Shown: one piece after another, positions 1-8,094 of the stretch
Numbering within the stretch: position 1 is the stretch's first letter
Layout: each line of letters begins with the position of its first letter
Assembly: GCA_944325685.1 (NCBI GenBank)
Contig: CALVBC010000029.1
Coordinates: forward strand, 62,001 to 126,000
Direction of reading: 5' to 3'
DNA from: an uncultured Erysipelotrichaceae bacterium
GTDB taxonomy: Bacteria > Bacillota_I > Bacilli_A > Erysipelotrichales > Erysipelotrichaceae
Length of the DNA stretch: 64,000 nt
Notes under the pieces: generated by a model
The model's input: the letters and a program-made list of their open reading frames with translations, nothing else
What the model was told of the DNA's origin: nothing
The model's database searches: none
Made by a program: the position numbers and the translations under genes

Positions 1-147
1 TCAAACATCGATCTTAGAAAGTGGATCTGTGTCGGTATCGAAGAGAGCCAATTAGTCGTTGAAGATCGTGGTGATACGATCTTAGTTGTCGTCGTCGAAG
101 ATCAAGCGACAAGAGACAAGATCGTGGAGAATTTTAATAACCTCTAA
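1..147 (+). CDS. C-terminal fragment of an upstream gene, possibly a sugar-nucleotide pyrophosphorylase
   Basis: An open frame runs from the first base of the window to a TAA at 145-147, giving 48 residues of a protein whose start lies outside. The end reads roughly VVEDRGDTILVVVVEDQ followed by TRDKIVENF. This spacing weakly resembles the C-terminus of mannose-1-phosphate guanylyltransferases (typically D-x-DALLV-x-x-DRAQ-x-x-KKIVE). That family would suit the polysaccharide-type neighbours, but the fragment is too short to assign. The stop overlaps the ATG of the MBOAT gene (TAATG), so the two genes are translationally coupled members of one operon. Confidence 0.55.
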   Translation, partial: SNIDLRKWICVGIEESQLVVEDRGDTILVVVVEDQATRDKIVENFNNL

Positions 148-1484
148 TGGTCTTCTCTAGTATCAATTTTATCTTCTATTTTTTAGTGATCGTCATTGCC
201 TTATATGCCCTTGTCAAAGGGGCATATAAGAATGGCGTTTTATTATTGTCTTCACTATTTTTCTATTTCTATGGTGAGGGTACTTTAGTCATCATCCTAG
301 TCGGCACCTTATTATTCAGCTATTACTATGCGCGCTTTATCGAGAAACATCGAAAGCCGATCTATCTTTTCATCGGGATGGTGATATCCTTTTTACCACT
401 GATCTATTTTAAATATACTTCATTTATCTTGAGCAATTTTGGCATCATCTATCACATAACCCTGCCTTTAGGGATATCCTTTTTCAGCTTCCAGGCAGCA
501 AGTTATATCATCGATGTCTATCGCGAGGATGTCAAAGCCAGTCACTCTTTAGTGAACTATGGTACCTATCTCACCTTCTTTGGTCAATTAGTGGCTGGAC
601 CGATCGTCCGTTATGAGACGATCGCTAAAGAAGTTGAAAAGGTAAGGCCATATAATGAAAATGAGACCTATATCGGGATCAGGCGTTTTATGGTCGGTCT
701 ATTCAAAAAGTGCGTCCTAGCCAATATGCTCGGTCTTATCGTAAGTGAGATGAGCGCCTATGATAGTGGTCTTATCTTATGGATGATCGCGATCAGTGAA
801 GTGCTTCAGCTGTACTTTGACTTTAGCGCCTATAGTGATATGGCGATCGGTTTAGGATTATTCTTTGGGTTTCACTTTTTAGAGAACTTTGACTATCCTC
901 TGATGGCGACATCAGTGCGCACCTTCTGGCAAAGGTGGCATATATCTTTAGGGACTTGGTTTAAGGACTATGTCTACTTCCCACTTGGTGGCTCACGTGT
1001 TAAACCACTACGCCATATCTTCAATCTCTTGGTCGTTTGGTTGCTTACTGGACTCTGGCATGGGGCGGCTTGGAACTTTGTCTTATGGGGACTATACTTT
1101 GGTGTCCTTATCATCTTAGAGCGCTATACGCCACTTAGAAATCTCACCAAGATCAAATATGTCGACCATATCTATACGCTATTTGTCGTCATCATCGGCT
1201 TCGTCTTTTTTAACCATCCGGATACTTTGGGATATCTTGCCAAGATGTTTGATATCAGTAGCTTTATCGATCCTGTATCTATCTATTATCTATCAAGCTA
1301 TGGCTTATTTATCCTCATCGCCTTTATCGGGGCAACACCATTAATAAAGAGGATCTATCGAAAAGTCATTTGCTTTAAGTATTTCAAGTATATCGAAGTC
1401 ATCGGTATCTTTGCCTTATTCTTTATGAGCCTAGCATATCTAGTAGGACTGGGCTTTAATCCTTTTTTGTATTTTAGGTTTTGA
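147..1484 (+). CDS. MBOAT family O-acyltransferase (AlgI/DltB-like)
   Basis: This is a 445-residue polytopic membrane protein of the membrane-bound O-acyltransferase family, which moves acyl groups across the membrane onto exported polymers such as alginate, teichoic acid or cellulose. Family hallmarks are visible: a FWQRWHISLGTWF block near residues 260-272 followed by YFPLGGSR, and the invariant-histidine segment TGLWHGAAWNF near residues 300-310. Around ten hydrophobic segments span the chain. The start overlaps the preceding stop. The next gene, two bases downstream, encodes a DHHW protein, which is the usual AlgJ/AlgX-like partner. The substrate polymer cannot be read from the sequence; without dltA/C neighbours a D-alanine role is not supported here. 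Confidence 0.93.
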   Translation: MVFSSINFIFYFLVIVIALYALVKGAYKNGVLLLSSLFFYFYGEGTLVIILVGTLLFSYYYARFIEKHRKPIYLFIGMVISFLPLIYFKYTSFILSNFGIIYHITLPLGISFFSFQAASYIIDVYREDVKASHSLVNYGTYLTFFGQLVAGPIVRYETIAKEVEKVRPYNENETYIGIRRFMVGLFKKCVLANMLGLIVSEMSAYDSGLILWMIAISEVLQLYFDFSAYSDMAIGLGLFFGFHFLENFDYPLMATSVRTFWQRWHISLGTWFKDYVYFPLGGSRVKPLRHIFNLLVVWLLTGLWHGAAWNFVLWGLYFGVLIILERYTPLRNLTKIKYVDHIYTLFVVIIGFVFFNHPDTLGYLAKMFDISSFIDPVSIYYLSSYGLFILIAFIGATPLIKRIYRKVICFKYFKYIEVIGIFALFFMSLAYLVGLGFNPFLYFRF

Positions 1485-1485
1485 T

Positions 1486-2544
1486 ATGTATAAGAAATTT
1501 ACGATTATCGTTTTAGCAGTCATCGTTTTATTTATCAGTATCACGACGATCTTAAATAAAAACACGGTGTCATATCTAGAGAGAAGACACCTAGCAAGCT
1601 TTCCTAAAGTCGATCTATTAGATCCGGATTTTTATAGTGATCTTGATACATATATGAGTGATCATCTATTATGGCGTGATAGCTTTATCAAATACAGCAG
1701 CCTAGCTAATCGTTATCTCTTTGGCTTTAAGGATAATCACGGTGTTTATTCTAGTGATGGTTATCTGTTTGAGACGGCGATCGAAGATGATGATTCGATA
1801 AATGACCTCATCGCTAAGACCAATGGCCTTAAAGATACCTATTTCAAAGATCAAGAGGTCTACTTTATCGCGATACCGCGCAAGAATGACTACACGGAGC
1901 GCTATTTCCCCTTAGATCTAAGATATGATGATATCAAGGATAGCTTAAAAGATAACTTAGATATGGACTATATCGATATCAGTGATCTATTAAGCCTTGA
2001 TAGTTATTATCATACCGATATCCATTGGCGCCAAGATAAGATCGAAGCGGTAGCTGACTATATAGTTAGATCATTAGGTGATGAGTACAGTGAAGTAGAA
2101 GGCACTTATAAGACCATAAATGATTTCAAAGGCTCTTTATATGCATCATCGTTTTATGATGTCGCACCAGATCAGATCGATTATCTGACCTTCGATGAGA
2201 CGGATATCAGCGTCTATGACTTAGAGAAGGATGCATATGTCGGTGTCTATGATGAAGGAGCCATCGGTCATCCAGATATGTATGATGTATTCTTAGATGG
2301 GCCAAGTGCCTATATTCATATCGAAAATAAAAAGGCCCCTAGCGATCAAAAACTGATCATCTTCAGGGACTCCTTTGCCTCATCTTTGATCCCGCTTATG
2401 ATCGATTCATATGCATCGATCGATGTGATCGATCTTCGCTACTTTAATAGCTCACTGCTCGATACCTTAGAGCTTGATCAAGATGCGAAGGTATTATTCA
2501 TGTACAGTTTAGAATTCATCAATAAAAGTGGCGCTTTAAGATAA
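1486..2544 (+). CDS. DHHW family protein (AlgX/AlgJ-like SGNH partner of MBOAT)
   Basis: This 352-residue protein has one N-terminal hydrophobic segment (about residues 5-24) that should act as a signal anchor and place the rest outside the membrane. It carries the name-giving motif as YHTDIHW near residues 176-182 and a late IIFRDSFASSL block near residues 297-307, which resembles the catalytic-serine region of the SGNH-like AlgX/AlgJ fold. Proteins of this kind partner MBOAT acyltransferases to acetylate extracellular polysaccharide. Only two bases separate it from the MBOAT gene, so co-transcription is near certain. It ends in a terminator shared with the convergent ECF gene. Confidence 0.88.
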   Translation: MYKKFTIIVLAVIVLFISITTILNKNTVSYLERRHLASFPKVDLLDPDFYSDLDTYMSDHLLWRDSFIKYSSLANRYLFGFKDNHGVYSSDGYLFETAIEDDDSINDLIAKTNGLKDTYFKDQEVYFIAIPRKNDYTERYFPLDLRYDDIKDSLKDNLDMDYIDISDLLSLDSYYHTDIHWRQDKIEAVADYIVRSLGDEYSEVEGTYKTINDFKGSLYASSFYDVAPDQIDYLTFDETDISVYDLEKDAYVGVYDEGAIGHPDMYDVFLDGPSAYIHIENKKAPSDQKLIIFRDSFASSLIPLMIDSYASIDVIDLRYFNSSLLDTLELDQDAKVLFMYSLEFINKSGALR

Positions 2545-2553
2545 GCGCCATTT
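2526..2553. terminator. Bidirectional terminator between DHHW and ECF genes
   Basis: Perfect 8-bp stem TGGCGCTT (2529-2536) / AAGCGCCA (2543-2550) with a 6-base loop, A-rich on the left and T-rich on the right. It lies across the two convergent stop codons (2544 on +, 2556 on -). Confidence 0.85.
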
Positions 2554-2555
2554 CT

Positions 2556-3068
2556 TTACTTCCTTCTGATAAACATGACTAATAGTGGGATCAGGATGAT
2601 CTGTAGGATGATACCTGGTATTGCATCTGTCAAGGCACCAGCCATAAACGCACTGAAGGTAAAAACACCACCATTTATACCCATCAAGACCATCATCACG
2701 ATACCCCAGACGATACGACCGACGATCATTGCGATGATCAAAGCGACATAGATATTAGCTTTGGTCTTTTTTAGTTTGTCATATAAAATACCTGCCATAA
2801 AGCCATAAGTCGCAAGTTCAAATGCCATGGCGATCGCTTGTGGGAATAGGGGTGGCATACATAATGTCAATGACCTTGTGATCGGTGCGATAAAGCCAAC
2901 TAGTAAGCCATAAGGCCAACCACAAATAAAGCCACACAAGATGACTGGGATATGCATCGGTAGTAGCATCGAGCCGATCTCTGGTATTTGACCAGTGATA
3001 AAAGGCAAGATATAAGCTAAAGCTAGACATAATGCCGATATCGTTAGCTTTTTGATCCTTTGATCCAT
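2556..3068 (-). CDS. ECF transporter S component (vitamin-type substrate-binding subunit)
   Basis: This integral membrane protein of 170 residues has about six hydrophobic segments. The stretch MHIPVILCGFICGWPYGLLVG followed by APITRSL is typical of the substrate-capture (S) subunits of energy-coupling factor transporters. The vitamin or cofactor bound cannot be assigned from sequence alone, and no ECF A/A'/T genes are in the window, so it presumably shares a module encoded elsewhere (group II ECF). I chose the ATG at 3066-3068 because GGAGG lies at 3076-3080 with suitable spacing; an in-frame ATG 51 bases further upstream lies beyond the leader hairpin and has no ribosome site. A terminator-like hairpin sits immediately upstream of the Shine-Dalgarno site. 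Confidence 0.85.
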   Translation of the reverse strand: MDQRIKKLTISALCLALAYILPFITGQIPEIGSMLLPMHIPVILCGFICGWPYGLLVGFIAPITRSLTLCMPPLFPQAIAMAFELATYGFMAGILYDKLKKTKANIYVALIIAMIVGRIVWGIVMMVLMGINGGVFTFSAFMAGALTDAIPGIILQIILIPLLVMFIRRK

Positions 3069-3083
3069 AAGTGTTCCTCCATT

Positions 3084-3112
3084 AAAAAAGTGTCGATATA
3101 ATAAGACACTTT
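3084..3112 (-). terminator. Leader hairpin or attenuator in front of the ECF S-component gene
   Basis: On the minus strand AAAGTGTC, a 10-base loop and GACACTTT form a perfect 8-bp stem (3105-3112 with 3087-3094), followed by six T. It could simply end the DUF3842 transcript. It stands only 4 bases from the Shine-Dalgarno site of the next gene, and its 5' arm could also pair with ACACTT (3069-3074) just before the start codon. A regulated attenuator is therefore possible. Confidence 0.6.
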
Positions 3113-3186
3113 CTAGCATCGTGTATAAGAAACTTCTGTTCCTTGGATCATTTTTCTAAATGACGCTCTTTTTATAGCATCAAGAT

Positions 3187-3597
3187 CTAGTTTTTGTCAA
3201 TGAGGGACATGAGCTTATTGACTGCATCATTTATCAGATCTTTGGTGTTGATGGCATTGATTCCGGCGACGAGGTTATCGCAACGATTGATCGGTATTAA
3301 GATCCTTGTGGCATCAGCACTGCCGATCGCTTTAGCGATATTAGGTGTTATCTCACCATTTAGGGCATCAGCGATGACGATGCCGATCGGACCGATGATC
3401 ACATCGGCTTTACGACAGGCGACGATGATGGGATTTTCACCGGTCGCGGCGATATCCGCTCCTGCCTTGAGCATATTCTCAGTAGCGATCGCATTAGTAC
3501 CGACCGCGGTTATAGTACAGGTAACTTTCTTTTTGATGGCTTTGATGACTTCGCTGGCTAACTTACCACCTTGACCATCAACGATAAGGATCTGCAT
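3187..3597 (-). CDS. DUF3842 family protein
   Basis: This 136-residue protein begins MQILIVDGQGGKLASEVIKA and contains GTNAIATENMLKAGAD and GPIGIVIADALNGEITP, the conserved blocks of the uncharacterised DUF3842 family common in Clostridia and Erysipelotrichia. The glycine-rich start (VDGQGGK) looks like a nucleotide-binding loop, but no activity is established for the family. An AAGGAGG site (3602-3608) precedes the ATG. The gene lies 119 bases upstream of the ECF S component on the same strand. DUF3842 genes are often found close to ECF transporter genes, so a shared pathway is plausible but unproven. Confidence 0.85.
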   Translation of the reverse strand: MQILIVDGQGGKLASEVIKAIKKKVTCTITAVGTNAIATENMLKAGADIAATGENPIIVACRKADVIIGPIGIVIADALNGEITPNIAKAIGSADATRILIPINRCDNLVAGINAINTKDLINDAVNKLMSLIDKN

Positions 3598-3638
3598 AAA
3601 GGACCTCCTTTTTTAAAAATGATAACACAAAACTCTTG

Positions 3639-3651
3639 TATAATAGCCTTA
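3639..3651 (+). promoter_or_regulatory. Leaderless-type promoter of the YbaK-like gene
   Basis: TATAAT at 3639-3644 is followed by six bases and then the ATG at 3651. The predicted transcription start coincides with the start codon, and no Shine-Dalgarno sequence is present. No clear -35 box is seen. Confidence 0.65.
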
Positions 3652-4187
3652 TGGAAAACTTTAAGATCGAAAAGTTTATAGATCGTCCTGACTTTTATCG
3701 CTCTAGCGATGAAAGGATGTGTTATGACTTACTAGATGAGCTTTCGATCGTTTATGAGCGCTATGTCTATGATCACTATCCTGTCGATGATAAAGAGACG
3801 ACGATATTAGATTCCTATATCGAAGTCAAAGCGATCAAAAACCTCATCTATCGCACCCAAAACAAGAGCGATTTCTATCTCATTATCATGCCTAAGACTG
3901 TCATATTCGATAAAAAGCGCTTTAAAGAAGCGATGCATCTAAAGAAGATCGCGATGGCGACATTAGATGATCTAAAGATCATCCATGCTCAAAAGGGCAA
4001 TGTCGGGATCTTTGACCTCGCATATGATATAGATCATCGCTTTAGTGTATACATCCATGAGAATGTCTTAAGTGAGCCTTATTTTCGCTTTCATCCCTTT
4101 TATGATGATACGCTCATCAAGATCAAAAGCACAGACCTTTTAAAGATCTTAGAAAGGCTTGGCTATTCGATAAAGACCTTTCACTAG
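3651..4187 (+). CDS. YbaK/PrdX-like aminoacyl-tRNA deacylase
   Basis: The 178-residue product matches the YbaK/ProX aminoacyl-tRNA editing fold in its PrdX (prolyl-tRNA synthetase-associated) form. It shows KNLIYRTQNKSDFYLIIMP in the middle, NVGIFDLAYDIDHRFSVYI after it, and FRFHPFYDDTLIKIKSTDLL near the end. These correspond to the family's KNLF-LRN, G-S-x-x-GL-x-ND and GFHPN blocks. Such enzymes hydrolyse mischarged tRNA, typically Ala-tRNA(Pro). Loss of the usual Asn and Thr in the HPN-T motif (here HPFYDDT) leaves substrate specificity open. The start at 3651 sits 6 bases after a TATAAT box and lacks a ribosome site. The stop overlaps the convergent regulator's stop by four bases. Confidence 0.75.
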   Translation: MENFKIEKFIDRPDFYRSSDERMCYDLLDELSIVYERYVYDHYPVDDKETTILDSYIEVKAIKNLIYRTQNKSDFYLIIMPKTVIFDKKRFKEAMHLKKIAMATLDDLKIIHAQKGNVGIFDLAYDIDHRFSVYIHENVLSEPYFRFHPFYDDTLIKIKSTDLLKILERLGYSIKTFH

Positions 4188-5389
4188 AGATGGTGGCGAT
4201 TTCGCTCATTTATGAATCTGATCATCTCGATCGACCATAAAAGAGTTGGATCGATATCTTCATCTTCGATACCTAATATCTCCTTGATCTTCAAGATCCG
4301 ATAATTGATCGTATTGCGATGTAGATACATCGCTTGGGCCGTTTGTTGGATGCTTTTTTGATAGGTGAGATAGTATTTTAAAGTCTTGATGTAGTCGGTA
4401 TTATGATGATCATCTAGATGTTTTAAAGCGAGGATCTTCTGATCGCAAAAACGCAAAAGCTCATCATTATCGAAGTGCTCATACATGTGATAATGTCGGA
4501 TCTTATCATAATGGTAGATCCGTGTTTCATCATTGTTGAGGTGATGCAGGCGGATGGCAGCTTTAGCTTCTTTATAATACTCTTTTAAAGAGTATAGATC
4601 ATTCGATAGATTGCTGACACCCATCATCAGATCATTCTCTTTAAGGAAGTCATCGATGGCTTTTGGATCTTTGATATCACCACTTGTAAAGATGACTAAG
4701 GACTTATCATAAAAGACCAGTGTCGAAGCGGGGATATATGATCTGATGGTCGTGGTGATATCAGATGTCTTGGCATTATAGGAGATGAAACTATCAAGAT
4801 CGATACAGGCGATCTTATAGGGGACTTTATTGATGAGCTCTAAGCTGTGGCAGCGAGAGATGAAGTGGACGCGATCGATAAAGTGCTCTTTTAAAAGATC
4901 AATGATGATCTCTTCTTCATTGACGGCGATATCTTTGATATCGAGATCCTGTAGGTTGAATAAGAGCTCTTTAGTCAAAAGTCTAGCGATGAAAAGATAG
5001 TCTTCGATCGCTAGTCTATCTAAAGGTGACTTATCTTCGGTGATATTGAGATAGCCATAGGTATGACCTTCAAAGTCCATCTTGATGAAACGACGGACCT
5101 TATTACTGATCTTATCGACATCGATATAGGGCTTATTTGGCTCTGCGACCTTATCCCAATTGGATAGGGTCGAGCCAAATTCAAGGGTGATATATCCTCT
5201 AGCGACTGCTTCTTGCCAGATGGTGTCATTAGCTTTGAGGCTTTTAGAATAAGCGATGATATTGAAGGCATTGTCGATGACGACTAGCGGATTATCAAGT
5301 GCCTTGGCGCACATATCGACAAGTTCATCATAGACGATCCCATCAAAGGCGGCATCGACAAGATTTCGGGTGACAGCGTTTTTAAACAT
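4184..5389 (-). CDS. PucR/CdaR-type transcriptional regulator
   Basis: This 401-residue protein ends in a PucR-type helix-turn-helix: SIQQTAQAMYLHRNTINYRI then LKIKEILGI at about residues 345-375. The middle holds a degenerate-cyclase-like (GGDEF-like) region ahead of the HTH, and the first 130 residues resemble a sensory GAF/PAS-like fold. Members include CdaR (sugar diacids) and PucR (purines). The divergent SDR and KDG-permease genes suggest that this one senses a sugar acid. The start at 5389 follows AAGGAGG; an upstream in-frame ATG lies before that site. A 17-base palindrome is in the leader. Confidence 0.88.
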   Translation of the reverse strand: MFKNAVTRNLVDAAFDGIVYDELVDMCAKALDNPLVVIDNAFNIIAYSKSLKANDTIWQEAVARGYITLEFGSTLSNWDKVAEPNKPYIDVDKISNKVRRFIKMDFEGHTYGYLNITEDKSPLDRLAIEDYLFIARLLTKELLFNLQDLDIKDIAVNEEEIIIDLLKEHFIDRVHFISRCHSLELINKVPYKIACIDLDSFISYNAKTSDITTTIRSYIPASTLVFYDKSLVIFTSGDIKDPKAIDDFLKENDLMMGVSNLSNDLYSLKEYYKEAKAAIRLHHLNNDETRIYHYDKIRHYHMYEHFDNDELLRFCDQKILALKHLDDHHNTDYIKTLKYYLTYQKSIQQTAQAMYLHRNTINYRILKIKEILGIEDEDIDPTLLWSIEMIRFINERNRHHL

Positions 5390-5398
5390 AAGACCTCC

Positions 5399-5415
5399 TT
5401 GTGCTATAAGCACAA
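5399..5415. promoter_or_regulatory. Palindrome in the regulator leader (possible operator)
   Basis: TTGTGCT-ATA-AGCACAA is a perfect inverted repeat with 7-bp arms. It lies just upstream of the AAGGAGG of the regulator and downstream of its likely extended -10 (TGG-TATAAA, minus strand, 5430-5435). It could be an autoregulatory operator or an RNA hairpin beside the ribosome site. Confidence 0.5.
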
Positions 5416-5469
5416 AATTACTTGTTAATTTTATACCATGATAACATATTCACAATAGGTCGACAAGCA

Positions 5470-5475
5470 TATAAT
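5470..5475 (+). promoter_or_regulatory. Promoter -10 box for the SDR-KDG permease operon
   Basis: TATAAT at 5470-5475 with a TTCACA-like sequence about 15 bases upstream gives a start point near 5482, just before the AAGGAGG at 5487-5493. It lies back to back with the regulator promoter in the shared intergenic region. Confidence 0.5.
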
Positions 5476-5501
5476 TCTAGGTGCATAAGGAGGAAATGAA
5501 T

Positions 5502-6254
5502 ATGTTGTTTGATTTTAAAGGAAAGACGATCATCGTTACTGGTGCAGGTCAGGGCATCGGTAAAGAGATCGCTAAAGGGATCGTTGAAGGTGGCGGTAAT
5601 GTCATCATCTGTGATATCAACGAAGAAACAGGTAATGCTACAGCTAAAGAGCTAGGTGAAAGAGCTAGCTTCTATCGCATCGACTGTGGTGATAGCGCTA
5701 ATATCAGAGCTGTCATCGGTCAGATCTTAGATGACTATGATCGTGTCACTGGTCTTATCAATTGTGCTGGTGTCATCTCGAAAAAGCCATTCCAAGACAT
5801 CAGCGACGAAGAGTGGGAAAGGACGATCAGGATCAACCTCACCGGTACATTCGCCGCTTGTAGTGCTATTTATCCATATTTCATCAAAAACGGAGGTGGC
5901 CGTATCACCAACGTATCATCAGTCGCTGGTAAGATCGGTGGTGGCTTATTAGGTACAGCTGCTTACGCATCAAGTAAGGCTGGTGTCAATGGTTTAACGA
6001 AAGCGATAGCTAAAGAAGGTGGCAAATACGGTATCTCATGTAATGCGGTATGTCCATCATTTACCCATACACCAATGACCAAAGATCTATCAGATGATCC
6101 AACACAAAATGCCCGTGTTTTAAGTATCATCCCATTAGGTAGGGCTGCTGAGCCTGTTGAGATCGCTCAGATGATCTTATTCTTTGCGAGTGATGCCGCA
6201 TCATTTGTCAATGGTGAGATCGGTGATTGCGATGGCGGTATCGTCTTAGACTAG
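5502..6254 (+). CDS. SDR family NAD(P)-dependent oxidoreductase, probably sugar-acid dehydrogenase
   Basis: This is a classical short-chain dehydrogenase of 250 residues. It has the Rossmann motif TGAGQGIG (about residues 12-19), NCAG after the fourth strand, a catalytic Ser in NVSSVAGKIG and YASSK with the active Tyr and Lys. The adjacent 2-keto-3-deoxygluconate-type permease and divergent sugar-acid regulator make a KduD-like or gluconate/ketoacid reductase role likely, though SDR substrates cannot be read from sequence. Start at 5502: the AAGGAGG at 5487-5493 is eight bases upstream, against only two for the ATG at 5496. Confidence 0.88.
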   Translation: MLFDFKGKTIIVTGAGQGIGKEIAKGIVEGGGNVIICDINEETGNATAKELGERASFYRIDCGDSANIRAVIGQILDDYDRVTGLINCAGVISKKPFQDISDEEWERTIRINLTGTFAACSAIYPYFIKNGGGRITNVSSVAGKIGGGLLGTAAYASSKAGVNGLTKAIAKEGGKYGISCNAVCPSFTHTPMTKDLSDDPTQNARVLSIIPLGRAAEPVEIAQMILFFASDAASFVNGEIGDCDGGIVLD

Positions 6255-6262
6255 GTCGATAT

Positions 6263-7198
6263 ATGGAAAAGAGATTTCATATCCCAAGGATCCCTGGTGA
6301 TACCATCGTCTATCCGATGATCATCGGTGTCATCCTCAATTCGTTTTTCCCATCGGTATTACAAATGGGTAGCTTCTTCACCGGCATCGTCGGTGGTACT
6401 AGCGCACTCGTCGGTGCCTTCCTATTCTTCTTAGGTGCTAGTATCGATGTGCGCAGTACACCAAAAGCGATCAAGAAAGGGGCGGTGATCATCATCACCA
6501 AGATCGCCTTATCGATCATCTTAGGTCTTGCGATCGCCTTCTTCTTCGATGATAGCTTCTTAGGATTATCATCGCTTGCGATCATCGGTGGTATATCAGT
6601 TGCCAATAATGCCTTATATTCAGGCATCACCAGTGAATATGGTGATGACTCCGATAAGGGCGCTGTTGCGATCACTTCATTGAGTGTTGGTCCAACTGTC
6701 ACGATGATCGTCTTATCAAGCGCTGGCTTAGCTAGCATCTCGATCGGTCCGATCATCGGTTCGATCTTGCCACTAGTTTTAGGTATCATCTTTGGGGCAT
6801 TCTTCCCCTTTATGAAAAAGACCCTTTCAGCAGGTGTCACCGCTAGTATCATCGTCGTCGGTTTTGCCTTAGGGGCAAATATGTCGATACAACAGCTGAT
6901 CGCTGGTGGTATATCCGGTATCTTGCTTGGTATCATCACTTCGCTTGTCGTAGGCTTTGTGACGATGCTGGCGGATAAGGCAACAGGTGGTAGTGGTGTC
7001 GCTGGAGCAGCGATATCAAGTACGGCAGCAAGTGCTGTCGCTAATCCTAGCGCATTAGCTGATGCTGATCCAGTGTATGCTGCGATCGCTCCAACGGCAG
7101 CTGCTCAGATCGCCGCATCAGTCATCATCACATCGTTTGTGACCCCATTGTTTACCGCTTGGGTCCACAAACGCAATCAAGCTAAACGAAAAGCCTAA
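6263..7198 (+). CDS. 2-keto-3-deoxygluconate permease family transporter
   Basis: The 311-residue hydrophobic protein begins with IPGDTIVYPMIIGVILNSFF and contains FLGASIDVRSTPKAIKKG, hallmarks of the KdgT 2-keto-3-deoxygluconate permease family, proton symporters for pectin-derived keto-acids. About ten membrane segments are visible. It follows the SDR by eight bases and has no good ribosome site, so coupling to the SDR gene is likely. The ATG at 6263 is preferred over an upstream in-frame ATG inside the SDR gene because KdgT proteins begin shortly before the IPGG/IPGD motif. The real substrate may be another C6 sugar acid. Confidence 0.88.
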   Translation: MEKRFHIPRIPGDTIVYPMIIGVILNSFFPSVLQMGSFFTGIVGGTSALVGAFLFFLGASIDVRSTPKAIKKGAVIIITKIALSIILGLAIAFFFDDSFLGLSSLAIIGGISVANNALYSGITSEYGDDSDKGAVAITSLSVGPTVTMIVLSSAGLASISIGPIIGSILPLVLGIIFGAFFPFMKKTLSAGVTASIIVVGFALGANMSIQQLIAGGISGILLGIITSLVVGFVTMLADKATGGSGVAGAAISSTAASAVANPSALADADPVYAAIAPTAAAQIAASVIITSFVTPLFTAWVHKRNQAKRKA

Positions 7199-7228
7199 AA
7201 GTTGAGCACCATTATCGGTGCTCTTTTA
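7199..7228. terminator. Bidirectional terminator after the KDG permease
   Basis: GAGCACC (7204-7210) / GGTGCTC (7217-7223) stem with a 6-base loop, flanked by A-rich and T-rich tracts. It serves the permease operon on + and the convergent nuclease gene on -. Confidence 0.85.
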
Positions 7229-8047
7229 TTTGATACAGCATTTAGCTGGCTCATAGCCTTTATTTATGAGGTCTACTTTAGTGCTTTGGATCTCCTTTCG
7301 ATTATCTTCGCTTATATCATCGACATTCTCACAATCTGAAGTGTGGAATTTACGGGTATTGGTATTAAGGACAAAGTCTTCTAATTCGCCTTTTAATAGC
7401 GATGTATCTTCATGATTATCACCTGTCTTATAGTCGATGATGATACCAGGTTCAACATTATAGGCAAAGACATTGAACGATAGATCATCTTCCGTACACA
7501 TGCATTCCATCAAGACACCACGACAAAGTAGTTCATCATCCACAAAGATCGGTGTGACCCGATACAACACACGATGATCGGTCTCATCGATGTGCTCTTT
7601 GACCTTTTCTTCAAATGGCAACATCCCCATCGTATTCATATACCTTGTCCCAGTGATCAGATTTCGCTCATTGGCGTCTTCTCCTGTCAGCATCCTCCCG
7701 ATCAGATGACAGCGATTATAGAGGTTCTCACCATCGATAAAAGCGTATTTATCACTGTGCCAACCAGTCGGGTGGATAAAGCTGATATCATCTCTTTCGT
7801 CTTGTGGCATTAAACTCTTATCGATACTAGCGATCGCATAGCTACAGCGGCCAAGCTCATCGAGTTTGCCATATTCTTCATAGGCTTCTGCTTTAGCTTT
7901 TTCGATGTCGCTTTCAAGGAAGTAAGGCTTGTTGTCGCTTATGATGATATAAGGGACATCATCATAAGCTGGTATTTGATATGTGCTGTCTTTACTTTGA
8001 CAAGATACAAGGATGATACAAAGAATGACCAAGATTAGCTTTTTCAT
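7226..8047 (-). CDS. Secreted DNA/RNA non-specific endonuclease, lipoprotein
   Basis: The N-terminus is a lipoprotein signal (hydrophobic run then LVSC, Cys16), so the product should be anchored outside the membrane. The core carries the EndA/NucA-like motif YNRCHLIGRML with His114 as the general base, followed by NERNLITGTRYMN, which includes the metal-coordinating Asn region. The last 50 residues form an extra module (FVLNTNTRKFHTSDC then GYEPAKCCIK) with three Cys and a His, often seen after secreted nuclease domains in Firmicutes and possibly zinc-binding. Similar nucleases degrade DNA for nutrition or help DNA entry; a comG operon is 40 kb away. The ATG sits 6 bases after a TATAAT box with no ribosome site. 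Confidence 0.87.
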   Translation of the reverse strand: MKKLILVILCIILVSCQSKDSTYQIPAYDDVPYIIISDNKPYFLESDIEKAKAEAYEEYGKLDELGRCSYAIASIDKSLMPQDERDDISFIHPTGWHSDKYAFIDGENLYNRCHLIGRMLTGEDANERNLITGTRYMNTMGMLPFEEKVKEHIDETDHRVLYRVTPIFVDDELLCRGVLMECMCTEDDLSFNVFAYNVEPGIIIDYKTGDNHEDTSLLKGELEDFVLNTNTRKFHTSDCENVDDISEDNRKEIQSTKVDLINKGYEPAKCCIK

Positions 8048-8059
8048 AGCGCTATTATA
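8047..8059 (-). promoter_or_regulatory. Leaderless-type promoter of the nuclease gene
   Basis: On the minus strand TATAAT (8054-8059) is followed by AGCGCT and then the ATG ending at 8045. No Shine-Dalgarno sequence is present. Confidence 0.65.
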
Positions 8060-8094
8060 ACCCGTAAATAACTTTTATCGAAGAGGGACTATGT

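Noticed and set aside
3069-3186. Known riboswitch in the ECF leader
   Set aside because: I could not match conserved cores of TPP, FMN, cobalamin, preQ1, folate or biotin-related elements; only the hairpin and alternative pairing are supported.
6310-6939. Long minus-strand open frames opposite KDG permease, groEL, SNF2, der and others
   Set aside because: These are antisense shadows produced by the ATC/GAT-rich codon usage; they lack ribosome sites, promoters and recognisable domains.
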